Notes: a model not told the origin generated them from the sequence alone. Positions 11,939-24,069 are shown, numbered from the stretch's first letter. The stretch is DNA of 64,000 nucleotides from Eucommia ulmoides (GCA_016647705.1 CM028326.1:28035401-28099400), one strand, 5' to 3'. Program-made: numbers and translations.

Positions 11939-11949
11939 TGGTATCAGAG
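11939..11949 (+). other. Primer-binding site of A2 (initiator tRNA-Met)
   Basis: TGGTATCAGAG starts two bases after the 5' LTR terminus. It is the standard plant Copia primer-binding site, complementary to the 3' end of initiator tRNA-Met, and sets the start of minus-strand synthesis. Confidence 0.9.
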
Positions 11950-11995
11950 TTAGTTTAGCTCGAAATGTTTAGCTAACAAAGATCACATAGCGCAC

Positions 11996-12982
11996 ATGAT
12001 AGGCACACTAACTGAGGGGCCTTCTATGCACCATCCACCGTTGTTTAAAGGTAGTAATTATGCCGTATGGAAGAATAGAATGATTGCTTTTTTGCAGGCT
12101 ACTAATTACGAGGCATGGTTGGTTATTGAAGGACCATACACTCCTATAGAAAATGGAGTAGATAAGAGAAATGAGCAACTGAGTTCCTTTGATAAAGAAA
12201 AATTATCTATTAACTCACAGGCTACTAACATTTTACTTTGTTCTTTAGATACAAGTATGTACAGGCAAATTTCAGGTTGTGTTTCTGCAAAAGAAATATG
12301 GGATACATTGAAAAACACATATGAGGTTGGATCAGAAAGTAACCTAAAGAGAAAAGAGAAAACTACGAAAGAAACATAGAATAATACAGATTTCAGTAGT
12401 TCTGAAACATCAAGCAATGATAAGAGAACTCCAATATTTGGCCTTATTGCCAAAATAATTAAGTCAAAGTTGAGATACAATTATTGCAATAGGGTTGGAC
12501 ATTTTAAAATATCATGTCCATTTAGGAACCCTAAATTTATGGTTAAGAATGGATCCAAAGTGAAATAGATGTTGAAAAGAGCTACACAAATGGATTGTGC
12601 AGAGTTACATAGTGTTGGGACTAGACCAGAAGGAACAACCAAAGAGATTATATCAAAATCAAGACGGGAAGTTGCCAAGAATCCACAAGCGATATGTATA
12701 AAGCGAAACGATATACCAAAGCCGAGATGTAAAGTTTTAAAGAAGCAACAATCGACATGTGCAAACAAAAAGAATGCACTAAAGTCGAGATGTAAAGTTA
12801 CAAAGAACCCACAAGTGTCACCCAAAAGCAGGAAGGATATACCAAAGCCATTGATTAAGAGAAATTGTGTACTCACATCAATCGGTGGTACAAATAAGGT
12901 AAAAAGAAAGGTCATCACCAAGGAAATAAGAGGTACTCCTAACCCTTCACGATTTAAAATTATTAAAAATGGAGGTGTCTGA
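11996..12982 (+). pseudogene. Gag-like protein of A2 with zinc knuckle remnant and Lys-rich repeats
   Basis: One frame runs 329 codons, broken only by TAG at 12377-12379 and TAG at 12566-12568. Residues 10-115 match the Copia gag pattern (PPLFKGSNYAVWKNRMIAFL, then EAWLVIEGPYTP and EIWDTLKNTYE). After that the usual gag C-terminal core is missing and a Lys-rich stretch follows. A CCHC knuckle follows (12476-12517, YCNRVGHFKISC), but its first Cys codon reads Tyr (TAC). The last third, 12569-12982, is basic and includes three 21-residue repeats (12656-12844). No pol domains follow. The start is the ATG just after the primer-binding site. It would package element RNA if intact; the stops make expression unlikely unless they are recent or sequence errors. 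Confidence 0.8.
12656..12844 (+). repeat. Three 63-bp tandem repeats coding a basic 21-residue unit
   Basis: The units begin KSRREVAKNPQ, KPRCKVLKKQQ and KSRCKVTKNPQ, each 21 codons long, followed by a partial fourth (KPLIKR). The frame is kept throughout, and the spacing of K-x-R, K-N/K-P/Q-Q and K-D/N-I/A-P/L is constant. Such a tail could bind nucleic acid. I do not recognise it from known gag proteins. Confidence 0.8.
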
Positions 12983-14572
12983 CTTGCCAAATAGGTAAGT
13001 TAGTGATGGTTTCTAAGACCTATTTTCAATTATGTGTTCTCCTGTTATCTTAGAAACATGCTATGGTGATTATGACAATCACATTTAATTAAAGTGTATT
13101 TAAATATTTTTTTAATGTGCTTATATTGAGTAGTAATTATGCGTTTAATTTTAAAACATGTTACGAGATTTAGAAATTGAATTAAGTGAATTGAGTTATT
13201 TAATTTGATCATGATAAGACTTTATGGTTAATATTAGTATGAAAGTATGAGAATTCTTTTTAATACCATATATGATCATTTAAATACATATCAAACTGTG
13301 CTAAGTGTTTCAAGTTAATATTTTTGTGCACATGAATATATGGATATCAAGTATCTTGCTATATACATGATAATCTATTTTTCTCATATGTTTCATGTTT
13401 CCTGATTTTTAAATACTTATGTTTATGAAGAGAGATAACATCGTTATTGATTGAGATATGATTCGTGGTTTTGGACATTAATGATTATAAGAAGCATGTT
13501 ACTTGAGATAACTTCGTTAATTGATAAGATTAAGATTGGTTGAAATTGATTAGTGATCATACATGTTGATAGGAATAATTGATAAATATGTTCACTTGAT
13601 TTCTACTAATGATCTTCTTCCAAGTATGTTCCAAAGAGTTTCAGGTTATAAGATTACTTAAGGAGAAATAAATATTTATACCGAAACTCAAAGTTGAGTC
13701 AAGAATAAGAACGAAATTGATTCAATGAGATAATTTATTAGAGTTGAATCTTCATTCAACTAAGTGGTAAAACAATCCCATTCTTGCATTATTATGAGAG
13801 AAATTTAAGTATCATGTTTTGATTATATGTCCATGCTATATGAGATTTTCCAAAAGTCATGTTTAAAGTATACGAAATATCTTGTATCAATCCATAACTT
13901 GTTTATCCTTGAGTCATTTGTTAATTTGCTTAATCTCTAAATATATATATAGCATGAGTTATTTGTTATTGATTATTGTTGAAAAATGGAGCTGAAATTT
14001 TTGGGAAATAAGTATGCATTATATTAATAGCTTCATAAACTATCATTGAGAGATGTTTCATGTCTTAGTGCATCAAAAATTATATTTTTCTCCTTAAAAT
14101 GAATTAATTTGTTTACACTTATATAGCAGGAGATTGCATGCTAAGAATGATATTTTTGGTGTGGATTTTGATGGATTGAAAACTTGATATTTATCTACAA
14201 AAAATGATTCACATAAAATTGATGTTTTGTGCTTAAAAGTAAATTTGTTAAAATGAGTTTTGATTTTTTAAAGATTGATCAAATATGCTTCTATTATATG
14301 AATGCCTAAAGTGAATTATTTCTGTGTTGTTCCTCCCCTCCCTAAATTTTGTTTTTGAAGATGACAAAGGAGGAGAAATTAGTGATGTTTTATTAAGGGG
14401 GAGTATTTTTAAAATTATGCTTTATTGAGTATTTTTAATTTGTGCATTATTGATTATATTTATAAAATCTTCATTATGATGCTTTTACGAGTTAAAAAAC
14501 TCATCCTCGGATTCAGGGGAGTGTGGTTATATTCTTGTTTTGAAGAAAATATCAAAGTTAATTGTCATCATC
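12983..14572. other. Non-coding interior of A2
   Basis: About 1.6 kb between the gag-like frame and the polypurine tract shows no open frame and no pol motif. Near 14358-14400 a short GATGACAAAGGAGGAG segment followed by GGGGGAG is reminiscent of the 3' leader of autonomous Copia relatives. This suggests that pol was deleted and the flanks joined. Confidence 0.55.
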
Positions 14573-14586
14573 AAAAAGAGGGAGAT
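14573..14586 (+). other. Polypurine tract of A2
   Basis: AAAAAGAGGGAGAT lies directly before the TG of the 3' LTR, where plus-strand DNA synthesis would be primed. It is purine-only except for the last base. Confidence 0.8.
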
Positions 14587-16708
14587 TGTTGATCCTAAGA
14601 TTTTGATAAACCATTAAGTATTGATGTTTTGGTGGAACTAATATTTTAATTGAGTGTTTCAGTGATTTAAAATTCCAGTGATGAAGATGCAAATTGAATG
14701 GATGCTAAATGATAATGTTGAAGATATTGAAAAATTAAGAGTTTGAAGAAATTAGGGAAAACAACTCAGGTAAATATCAACTCTTAATATCCCAATTAAG
14801 AACACACACACGACACAAAAAGTATTTATTATTTTTGTTTGTTTTGATTAAGTGAAATTATTTGCTCCAATATGTGATTTGAAAATAAATAATTTTAAAT
14901 GACTAAAATAGAATACAAGAAGATTAGTGGAGCTTATTTAGAAGAGAAAATGGTTAAAGGGGCGAAAACGTAAAAGAGAATAAGTTAAAAACGAGTACAT
15001 AGATCCAGAAGACACAAGTTGACTCATAAGTCGACCGAACCAATCAGCATGAAGTCTCTGTATCTATGAGTCAACAGGTAGGTCGACCAACCAAGAGAAA
15101 TTGAACACTCTGAATCTCTAAGTCGACAGGTAGGTCGACCGATGAAGGCAAAATGAACTCTCTAAATCTACAAGTCGATAGACAGGTCGATCAATAAACG
15201 CAACAGTGATGGCTTGGCTACAATCTGAATTGAGCAATCGACTGACCAGTCAACCGGACGCACTGTTTCAGGATTTTGTTTATTCCAAGATTATATCCAA
15301 AAGTAGCCAATTTTGGTTAGGATTTGAGAAAGATTTCGGGGATATTTTTATATTTAACATATGTTTTACCTAATATTTAAATTATATTGATTTGGTTCAT
15401 TAATTTTTAATGTTTCTCAATTTGGTATATAAAATTGATTCTATTCTAATTAATTGGGATTAAGAAATATTTATGGGACTTAATTGAAAGATTTAAAACT
15501 TATTTATTAAGTGATTTGAACCAAAATGAAGTTATTATGATATAAGTGGTCTATAAGAGCTATTAAATGTCATGACACATTGGAACTAGTCGTTAGAATG
15601 CTGATTTTATTCTTCTTTAAATAGACCTGTGAATTTTTTATATCATAAACAGCAAGAGAAATCATATCATATCTTAAGAGTGAGTTTTTCTAAGAGTTAT
15701 CTTTCTGAGAGTTTGTGAGCTATTCTAAGAGACAATCTTGAAGATCAATTGCGACTAATCTTTGTTGCTACCGAATTTGAAGTTATATCATTCTAATTAT
15801 TCTTTTTATGGATTCCAAGTGAGATCTTTCCAATTGTGTTCTATTATTGCATTACTTGTTTATCTTTTGGAAATTGATCTTAGAAATTGTTTCTGATTTT
15901 TATTGAAGAAAATTTTTACAAACAATTTCTTGAATCTGATTACGTGTTCATTTATTTGCTACTCATATCTTGTTTAAAATCAGATTTTCAATCTCACATT
16001 TTTCTATCACTAGTTGGGATATTAATTGAGTTATTATTTATCTGGAGTGGTAGAAGCTCCGAGTGAGATTTTCTGCTTATCAATTTGTATTGGTGAGTAG
16101 TGTGACAAGTTAAATACTATTGGGGGTATTTAATCAGGGGTAGCTAGTTTTCAGTCTCTTTCTATAAATAGATTGAGGTAATGATTTTTCATGGATAGAA
16201 TTGCGTTTTGAGTTAAATTTGTAACGGTTCAATCCTTACCAGTTAAAAAGATATTTGGAGTGATTGGTGAGGTTTTGATTCTTTGACCTTAGTGTTAAAA
16301 AGAATTAGTTATTCTTTATCATGTAAAAAGTAAAGGTTCTTCCTTAGTCTGGGAAAAGGATATTGTAAAGGTTGATTCTGAGCTTGTAAAAGAATCGGTG
16401 TGAGGGTTTGATTCTTACCTTTAAAGGGATCTTGAGTATTAGTAGGTGCGAATCTCCGTGGGGCTCGAGAGACTGGATTAGCCAAGAGCAACTCAGTAAA
16501 TTAGGATATATCTTAGTGTGCTGCAATATTTACTTTGTTTATTTTTGTTGTTTGGTGTGCACTTAGTTGATTATTTAATTCTGCTGTGATATAAAGATAA
16601 TAATTAATTTAGAATTAAAATTAATTATTCAATTTATTTAAGTTTTATTCTAATAAATTTTTAATTATCCAATTCATCCCCCCTCTTGGGTATTCTACTG
16701 AACCAACA
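14587..16708 (+). repeat. 3' LTR of A2
   Basis: 2122 bp, co-linear with 9814-11936. The TATA-like CTTTAAATAGACCTG lies near 15614-15628 and the GTCGACC cluster at about 15010-15260. The LTR is followed at once by the duplicated target ATAAT. Many transitions separate it from the 5' LTR. Confidence 0.9.
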
Positions 16709-17348
16709 ATAATGTTGCTATCTAACCATGAGACTTCAAAATTATTCATCAAGTATAGTGGGACATGCAGAGCACTGGATGACATGAATTTATAAATACA
16801 ATTGCAGTAGTTAAAGCTTCATTTTATGAATTGTACATCTCTTAGGGTCTATATAATAAAAATTCATTTTATGTATGTTTCTGATGAACTTTTTTAATTT
16901 AAGTAGGCAAATCAATCTAAATATTTTCTAAATAATGCAAAAGTCAACATGCAAAGCGACGTGAAATATTACATTATTTCCTATATAAATGCGATGTCAC
17001 AAAATGCTTACTTTTCTAATTTTTCCAATTAATTTAAAGAAGTTTGATTTAACATTTCCTTAAATTCTATGAAAATGATAATAAAGAAAATACTACGGAA
17101 ACAAATTTTGTCAAAATTTATTCCTCCAAGATTTAAGTGGGATCCAATGAAACGACTTACCGAAGAAAACGAATTGCTAAACCGATTGTTTCTAAATTTA
17201 CTTTATTTGGCCAATCAAATTGTCGGTATAGAAATTTTTCTTTCAATATATTGAATCGTTGAATTCACCTTAGGGCTTGTAAGAATTAATTCTTACAAAA
17301 TAACTTATTATTTTTTTTTTATTTTTATGAATTTAGGTATTAAACAAC

Positions 17349-17380
<32 letters not shown>

Positions 17381-17739
17381 TAGTAAAAAAAATATTCTCG
17401 TCTTACGCTTGAAGGCTAAGCCCAAAAGGAAATCCTCGTCCCGGCATTTTCATCGAATCATCATATGATTCTACCGGAACTAAACTTGCAGGAATTTAAT
17501 TTGCAATAATAAAAAAAATGATGAAAATGATTGAGGGAAAAGAAATATACCTATTGTAGACACGGCATTTTGGCCATTCTGCAAAAATATTTTATGTTTT
17601 GTTTTTTTATTATCTTGTGTTCTATTTTATTTTCAAAAAATACAAAATGAAAAAGGGAAATGGAGGGAAAAAATCGAATTAAGAGAAATTGGGGTAAAAA
17701 AATAGAAAAAAGGTAAAAGGATAAGAGTAAATGGAAATG

Positions 17740-17900
17740 ATGGAAGAGAGAGAGAGAGAGTTGGCCAAATATGAGAGAAAAAGGGAGGAGAGAGAGAGAG
17801 AGAGAATAAAAGGAGTAGGGCCCGTGGTTAGAAGAGAGAGAAAGAGAAGAGGAATGAGAGAGAGAGAGAGAAAGTCAAAGAGAAAGAGATATAAGTAAAA
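17740..17900. repeat. GA-rich microsatellite in the loop of the inverted-repeat element
   Basis: Several runs of (GA)n or (AG)n separated by short spacers lie between the two arms. They resemble plant 5' leader sequence and stand upstream of the TATA-like motif. Confidence 0.8.
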
Positions 17901-18097
17901 GAGATGGGCCCCACTTAACGGTCAAATAGTAAAAAAATAGGGCAGCAGACATGTGGCAGCTTCTTAGGCTGCCACGTGTCCATATCAGCATGAAAATATC
18001 TTTCCTAACGGTTTTTGCTGTTTCGTGATCAAATTAGGCTTAAGATTTGACGATCAGAGCTAATTTTTTAGAATTTTTTTCATTCCACATTTTTCCT

Positions 18098-18250
18098 ATA
18101 AATAAGGCCCTCCCCTTACAGTCTAAGCATTCAGAAAATTCATAGAGAAACCCTTCTAGGGAGCGATTTTCAACAAAAGCCCCATTTCGAAAGCCATCTT
18201 TGAGAGGATAAAAATCGTACGTCAGGGATCTTTGCCAGAGCAAGTATATT
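18098..18250 (+). promoter_or_regulatory. Putative core promoter and leader inside the inverted-repeat element
   Basis: CCTATAAATAAGGCCCTCCC (near 18097-18116) is a good plant TATA context. It is followed about 30 bases on by a plausible start region and then GCAAGTATATTTC, a possible intron donor near 18241. A CACGTG-like GCCACGTGTCC lies upstream near 17970. No coding frame follows in the window, so this may be a captured promoter or the element's own promoter. Confidence 0.4.
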
Positions 18251-18399
18251 TCTTATCCCTTAATTCTTTTTATTTTTTCATTATCACAATTTAAATTCCT
18301 ACAAGTTTAGTTTCCGTTACAATTATCTAATGATTCGATGAACACACCAGGACGAGCTTTTTCCTTTGGGCTTAACCTTCGAGCGTGATATGAGAATAC

Positions 18400-18433
<34 letters not shown>

Positions 18434-21400
18434 TTATTGTTTATTTAAGTTGTTTCTATACCAATTTGTTTTTAAAATAAATTGAAATTTTAAAAAATAA
18501 AAAATTATTTTGTAAGAATTAATTCTCACGAGTCTTAGGGAGAATTTAACGATTTAATTTATTGAAGGAAATATTTCAATACTGATAATTTGATTTTTCA
18601 AATAAAACAAAATTTAGAAACAATATGTTTAATAAATTGTTTCCTTCAATAAGTCATTTCGTTGCATTTTACTTAAGTTTTTGGTGGAATCAATTTTGAC
18701 AAAACACACTTTATGTAATATTTCCTTGATTTTCATTTTCATATAATTTAAAGGGAATGTTAAATTGGATTTTTTTTTAAATTAATTGGGCAAATTAAGA
18801 AAATAGGCATTTTGTGACATTACATTTATAGAAAATAATATAATATTTCATGTTGCATTGCATTTTGACTTTTGCATCACTTAGAAAATATTTAGATTGA
18901 TTTGTTTACTTAAATGAAAGAATTTCATCAGGAAACATACATAAAACTCCTCTCCATAGACCATCTGTTGATCCCGAGATTTTGATGAACAATTAAAGGT
19001 TGATGTTTTTTGTGGAACTAATGTGTTTGTTGAGTATTTCAGAAAAAGAGTTTTAATTATTGATTGAATCATAAAAAAATTATCAAGGGTGCAAAGATGA
19101 ACAACGAAAAAATAAAGAGTATTGAAAATCCTAAAGAAATTAGGTGAAAATAACATAAACACTCTTATACTCTTAATACAACCCAAATTAGGATCACACA
19201 TGACAATATTAAATAAATTATATTTTTGTGTGTTTAATTTAATGAAATTTAGGATCCTAATTAGTGTTCAAATATTTGCTCCTATGTGAAATTGAAAAAT
19301 AAAAATTTACCTAAGTGAGAATAATGTTTAAAATTGAATTTTAGAGTCAATTTAGTTAACCGAGAAAACCAATCGGTTAATGGGTTCAAACGTTGAGTTT
19401 TAGAGGAGAAATAAGTGAAAAAGTGACCAACCAGCATCAATTGGTCAACTGATCCAAGGAAGATTGGTCAACTGATTGAAACAGTGAGGTTTCAGAGAAA
19501 ATATGGAGCATCTTGCATCGATCAGTCAACCGACCATAAAGAATTGGTCAACTGATGGGCGTAGGGGAATGGCAGTGAAAAGTCTCTGAAATAATCAGTC
19601 AATCGATTGTGGGATAATCGGTCAACCGACTATGGTTTGGTTTGGGTTGGAAAATATCCTGAACCAATCGGTCAACCAATCAAAGAGTAATCGGTCAATC
19701 GACTGGCATTTGGTTTTAACCTAGCTTACACTCTGAATCAATCGGCCAACCGACTGGCCAGGGTTCGATCAACCTACCATTTCATTGAGATTTTGAGGAT
19801 TTTGGGATTACTAGCTGTTTTTTACAATTCCAATGGAGTATTTCGAGGGATTTGATATTTCTAAAGATAGGGTATATATATTTTGATATCCCTATTGATT
19901 TGATTCATATAATTAAATATTTTCTCAATTTTAGCAACTAAATACTTCTTATCTTTGTAATTAATCTTCTAGAAATATTTCATGGAGTTAATTGAGAGAT
20001 TTAAAACAAATAAAATACATCAGAATTGAATGGATATGATATATGGGATCTATAAGTGCCTTTCAAAGATATATCTTTTGAAAACTAGTTATTGGAAGAC
20101 TTGATCTAAATCCTTATATATAGACCTGCGAAAATTTGATCAAAGATATCAAGAACTATTAGTTTCTAAGTTTTTCTAAGAGTTATCATACTGCTAAGAT
20201 TATTCGAGAGTTTGTTATTAAAGTTCTTGAGCTAAAGTGTTATTGAATTGACGTCACCAATCTATGTTGTTTTGCAATCTTGTTTTCATTCGTCGGTGTT
20301 TTCCTGGTGAAATTATTCCAAGTTACTGTTCTTAATTTTGATTTCATATTATTGTTGATTGCTTGAATTTAAAATTGTTGAAAAATCGTTTCCAAACTTA
20401 AGAGCATAAAAATCTTTTTAAAACGATTTTGTGATATCATCTAATTACGTGTTAAATTTTGTGTTACCCATACTTATTTATAATAAGATATTAATTTGCC
20501 TCACTTTAATTCTATCACGTAGTAAATTTCGGGGCATTAATTGAGTATAATTATTTTGAGGTGGTAGAATAGGAAGAAACTCATAATTTTTTTTGTATTT
20601 GTGAGTTTGAGTAGATTAAACACGGTTGGGCCGATATCTAGTCAGGGTAGCTAGGGTTTCAATCTTTTTCAGAAAAAAAGTTAAGGTTTGATCTTACCTA
20701 AGGTATAAAAAGATAAGGTTATTCTTTTCCCTTGAAAAGAATTAGGTTTTGATTCTTCCTGAAATTAAATTATTTTTGAGTGAATTGTAAAGGCTTAATT
20801 CTTACCTGGGAAAATGATACTTGTTAGTGTGGTGAGGTTTGATTTTTAGCCCGTTAAAAAAATTAAGTTGTGATTCTTCCAGTAATAGAATTAGATTAGT
20901 CTTTAGCCTGAAAAAAGATAGGGTTCTTCCTTAGCCTAGGAAAAGGGAATTGTAAATGTTAATTATGAACCAGAGAAAATAATAGTTTTTAGAGTTTGGT
21001 TCCTACCGTTAAAGGAATCAGGGTTTTAGAAGTTGCGAATCTCTATAGAGCTCAAGGGACGGGATTAGACAAGACTAGCTTACTAAACCAGGATATATTT
21101 TAATGTGCTACTGATAGGGGTGTAAACGAGCCAAGCTAAGCCGAGTAGTAGATGTACAAGCTTGTTTATTTAAAATAAAATTTAAACGAGCCGAGCTCGA
21201 GCCAAGCTTTGAACTGCCCGTTCGAGCTCGGCTTGAGTAAAAAAAATGGAGCTCGAGCTCAAAAAGCTCGTTCTTTAGCTTGAATAGCGAGCCCGAGCTC
21301 AAATAACTCCATAAAAAAGCTCAAGATCGAATTTTTAGCTCAAAAAATCAATTAAAAATATAATTAAACAAGCTAAAACATTAAATTATCAACTGATTGA

Positions 21401-21828
21401 CCCTCTTGTTAAAATCTAACATTTTAAAACATCAGCTCATATGACCAAATAAAACACATCCAGATCCCAACCAAATCTGTCCAAATTCCAAACCAGTACC
21501 AAACTATTACAATATACAAATTATAAAAGGCAAAAATACATCAAATCATCAATCTCATTAAGAGATGATCAAATAAAACTTGTCCAAAAACCAACCCAAA
21601 CTATTACAACAACAAATGTCCAAACTAGATCTGTCCACAAGCAGTCAAACCATTACAACAACAACTCCATCCAAACCAGTAGTCCAAATCTATCCACAAC
21701 ACAAACACCACCAAATTAAAAAAAAAAATACAAAAATAAATATGACAACATATTGAGAGAGAAAAAGGAACAATAGGATTAGGGTTACATTTGTGGATAG
21801 TAGTGTTATATAGTATATGATCTCTGTT

Positions 21829-23798
21829 GTTGGATCAATAGTGATCTAAGGGTAAAAAAACGTGTGTAATGTAGACCCTTGGACGTTAGATCCAAGGGCC
21901 TATAATGCTTCCAGCCCAAAAAATATTGTAGCTACTCTAGGACATTTTCAGATGAAGTCCTAATTTATATATATACTAGCATATAATCCGTGCCTAAAGG
22001 CACAGGCAAAAAGAGGTAACCTTAATATTTAGGCGATTAAACAAAAAAATCAACAGACCCAACACCAAAAATATCAATATAGAATATACCGTCAGTATCC
22101 ACAACCACAAATATTACACCGACCCTCATGCAAGCATTGTGAAGCACTATAGTGTAATTGGATCCCTTGAAAGTGTCCAAAGAATTTAGAATAGAATACA
22201 ATTAATATGACTCCTATTAAGTAAATTTAATACACCAAAGGACCATCAATTCTACCAAGGAAGACACTTACCAGGAGTAGCACATAACACCATTCCCAAA
22301 AACAATTGTTCAAGAATCTGGGAATAGAAGAAAAACAGGTCATTAAATCACATAAGGCATCTTTTTGGTAAATGTCTCAAAAACAAAATTGCAAATAGCA
22401 AATTAAAGAAACAGAAGTTGAGTCTCGAAAAGGAAGTGAGAAAGTGACCCTACAAAATTAGACAGAAATAAAGTAAAGGAAGGACTGAAAAATATCATAC
22501 TCCAGTAGAACTGAAATTTTAGCTTACCGTTGAACCCAAAGAACGAACATGTTGAGGATCCTACATCTTGTTCAACACTGAAGTGGTAGTCTACTTGATG
22601 ATATGCAGATAAATTGATACATGGAATCCTCTATTTCACATCTGAAAGGTTCTTTGTACACTTCACAGTATCATGGATATTCAAATCAAAATGCTAATGT
22701 ACTCCCAATCAAGTTAAAGGTATATTTTGAACTCCCAAGAAAAAAACAACTAACTTTGACTTTTAAAAATGGTTTTGGCTCATAGAAGTGCTATTGACAC
22801 TTTTAAAGTATCAAATTCACACACAATCGAATTCATAAACATAATCAAAATTGAAACCTAATATACATTGAGAAAAACAATCGCCAGATCTGTGGTCATC
22901 TTACTGATATGTGGTTACCTTACTGCAGTGTCGTCTCCTATTGCCACTTCCAACGCCATCTTTCCCGATGAAAGTAGAGAAATTGGACCTACACAACCAC
23001 AGATCTTGAGAAATCGAAACTTGAACCGTCCAGATCTGGCCAAATGCAGTCGAGCGACGGTGAGGCACGAAGGATGGTGTGGCGGCGTCGACGATGTACG
23101 AGCCCGGTCAGATCTGGCCACATGATGTGAGGCCGGCCAGATCTGGCTAGTTGCAACCATCGCATGGATTATTGAAAAATAAAAATACAACTCTTGGGTG
23201 TCAGTGCAAACATCTGAACCATGGGAACAATTAGAAACAGGAGCAGTAGTTCTGCGGCTATAGCCGCAATGGCAATAAGGGATGGCAATGGGGACGACGA
23301 TGACGATGGTGAAGGAAACAGTCATAAATTGGTAGTGGTCATAGATCGATAGTTTTGGACACGATCAATCGTCGAACCAACCACCAACCACCGTTGTCCA
23401 GACCCTCACCAAACCAACTGTCGACCACAACCGTCCAAACCCTCGCCAAACTAACCGTTGACCACCGCCGATAAACTACGACCGACCTCTTTAGTGGACT
23501 GTGAGAGTGAGAGTGAGAGGGAGAGAGGTACCCAGTTCTTCGATGGACTGTGAGAGCGAGAGGGCGAGGAGTAGAAAGTGAGAGAAAGAGAGATGGGTAA
23601 TGGGAAAAGGGTTGCTGACCATATTAGGGTTAGAGGGATATTAGCTGGATGGTTGGATTAAAAAAAATCGACGGTAAAAAATGTCTCTTTAATTAGGACA
23701 TTTTACACCTTTGGATATTAGATCCAAGGGCTAAAAATCTCTCCCCCCCAAAAAATAACTGTAGCTACTACAACACATTTTCAAACTCACTCATAATT

Positions 23799-23805
<7 letters not shown>
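21829..23805 (-). mobile_element. Helitron-like remnant inside the hAT element
   Basis: On the minus strand a hairpin CCTGTGCCTTTAGGCACGG is followed by ATTATATGCTAG, with T next (CTAG at 21976-21979). This is the layout of a Helitron 3' end (hairpin, CTAG, T). A direct repeat of about 145 bases lies at 21829-21975 and 23650-23805, sharing TTAGATCCAAGGGC and CAAAAAATA-TGTAGCTACT. The left copy begins exactly at the 3' terminus, as expected for two Helitron units head to tail. No Rep/helicase gene is present. The hairpin-plus-CTAG is what I see; the Helitron assignment is inference. Confidence 0.45.
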
Positions 23806-23878
<73 letters not shown>

Positions 23879-23880
23879 TA
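23806..23880. repeat. (TAA)n microsatellite
   Basis: About two dozen consecutive TAA/AAT units, nearly perfect, lie in the right part of the hAT element. The array lies beside the right copy of the Helitron-like direct repeat. Confidence 0.95.
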
Positions 23881-24069
23881 TAATATTTTAATGTTCGAGA
23901 ACATAAAAATGAGTTAGCAAACAAGCTCGGCTCGGCTCGATTATTAAACAAACTTTTTTAGAAGCTCGAGCTCGCCTTGTTTATTTTAATAAACGATTTC
24001 GAACAAGTATTTTTCGAGCCGAGCCCGAGCTGTTCATGAACAGCTTGGTTCGTTTATAACCCTAGCTGT

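Larger units (their letters stand above)
9814..16708 (+). mobile_element. A2: complete non-autonomous Copia-type element (TR-GAG-like)
   Basis: This is a full LTR retrotransposon. LTRs lie at 9814-11936 and 14587-16708, both running TGTTGATCC to CCAACA. Perfect 5-bp target duplications ATAAT lie at 9809-9813 and 16709-16713. A primer-binding site TGGTATCAGAG at 11939-11949 is complementary to initiator tRNA-Met, and a polypurine tract AAAAAGAGGGAGAT (14573-14586) abuts the right LTR. The 2.65-kb interior encodes only a gag-like protein; protease, integrase, reverse transcriptase and RNase H are absent. Known: gag-only elements of this kind (TR-GAG) depend on an autonomous partner. The LTRs differ at 7 of the first 60 positions by my count, so the insertion is not recent. 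The gag style suggests the SIRE/Maximus branch, but that is tentative. Confidence 0.92.
16870..18950. mobile_element. Large inverted-repeat element with arms of about 600 bp
   Basis: The left arm (about 16870-17480) and right arm (about 18260-18950) are inverted copies. The outer ends are TTATGTATGTTTCTGATGAA and TTCATCAGGAAACATACATAA. Other paired landmarks are TTTTGTGACAT-type blocks, GTTTAGTTCCGGTA-type blocks and GGGCTTAGCC/GGGCTTAACC. A 22-base perfect palindrome lies in the left arm at 17277-17298. The interior of about 780 bases has GA microsatellites and a TATA-bearing segment. The small frame at 17069-17254 lies wholly in the left arm and is not a gene. No target duplication was found; a MULE with long TIRs or a foldback element are both possible. 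Confidence 0.75.
21115..24064. mobile_element. hAT-type DNA transposon, non-autonomous
   Basis: The ends are TAGGGGTGTAAACGAGCC (left) and, read inward from the right, TAGGGTTATAAACGAACC. Flanking 8-mers GCTACTGA (21107-21114) and GCTGTTGA (24065-24072) are an imperfect 8-bp target duplication, as expected for hAT. Both subterminal regions are full of GAGCTCGAGC/GAGCCGAGC repeats (21125-21330 and 23925-24050), like known hAT subterminal motifs. No transposase is visible in the 2.95 kb. The interior includes Helitron-like ends and a (TAA)n array. The frames at 22868-23325 are not recognisable. Confidence 0.8.

Noticed and set aside
17069-17254. 61-codon frame as a small gene
   Set aside because: It lies entirely within one arm of the large inverted-repeat element and is broken in the other arm.
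22868-23325. Overlapping open frames on both strands (85 and 136 codons) as a candidate gene
   Set aside because: No recognisable domain. Both lie in a GC-rich patch (CCGGCCAGATCTGGC-type repeats) inside the hAT element, and each is plausibly a shadow of composition.
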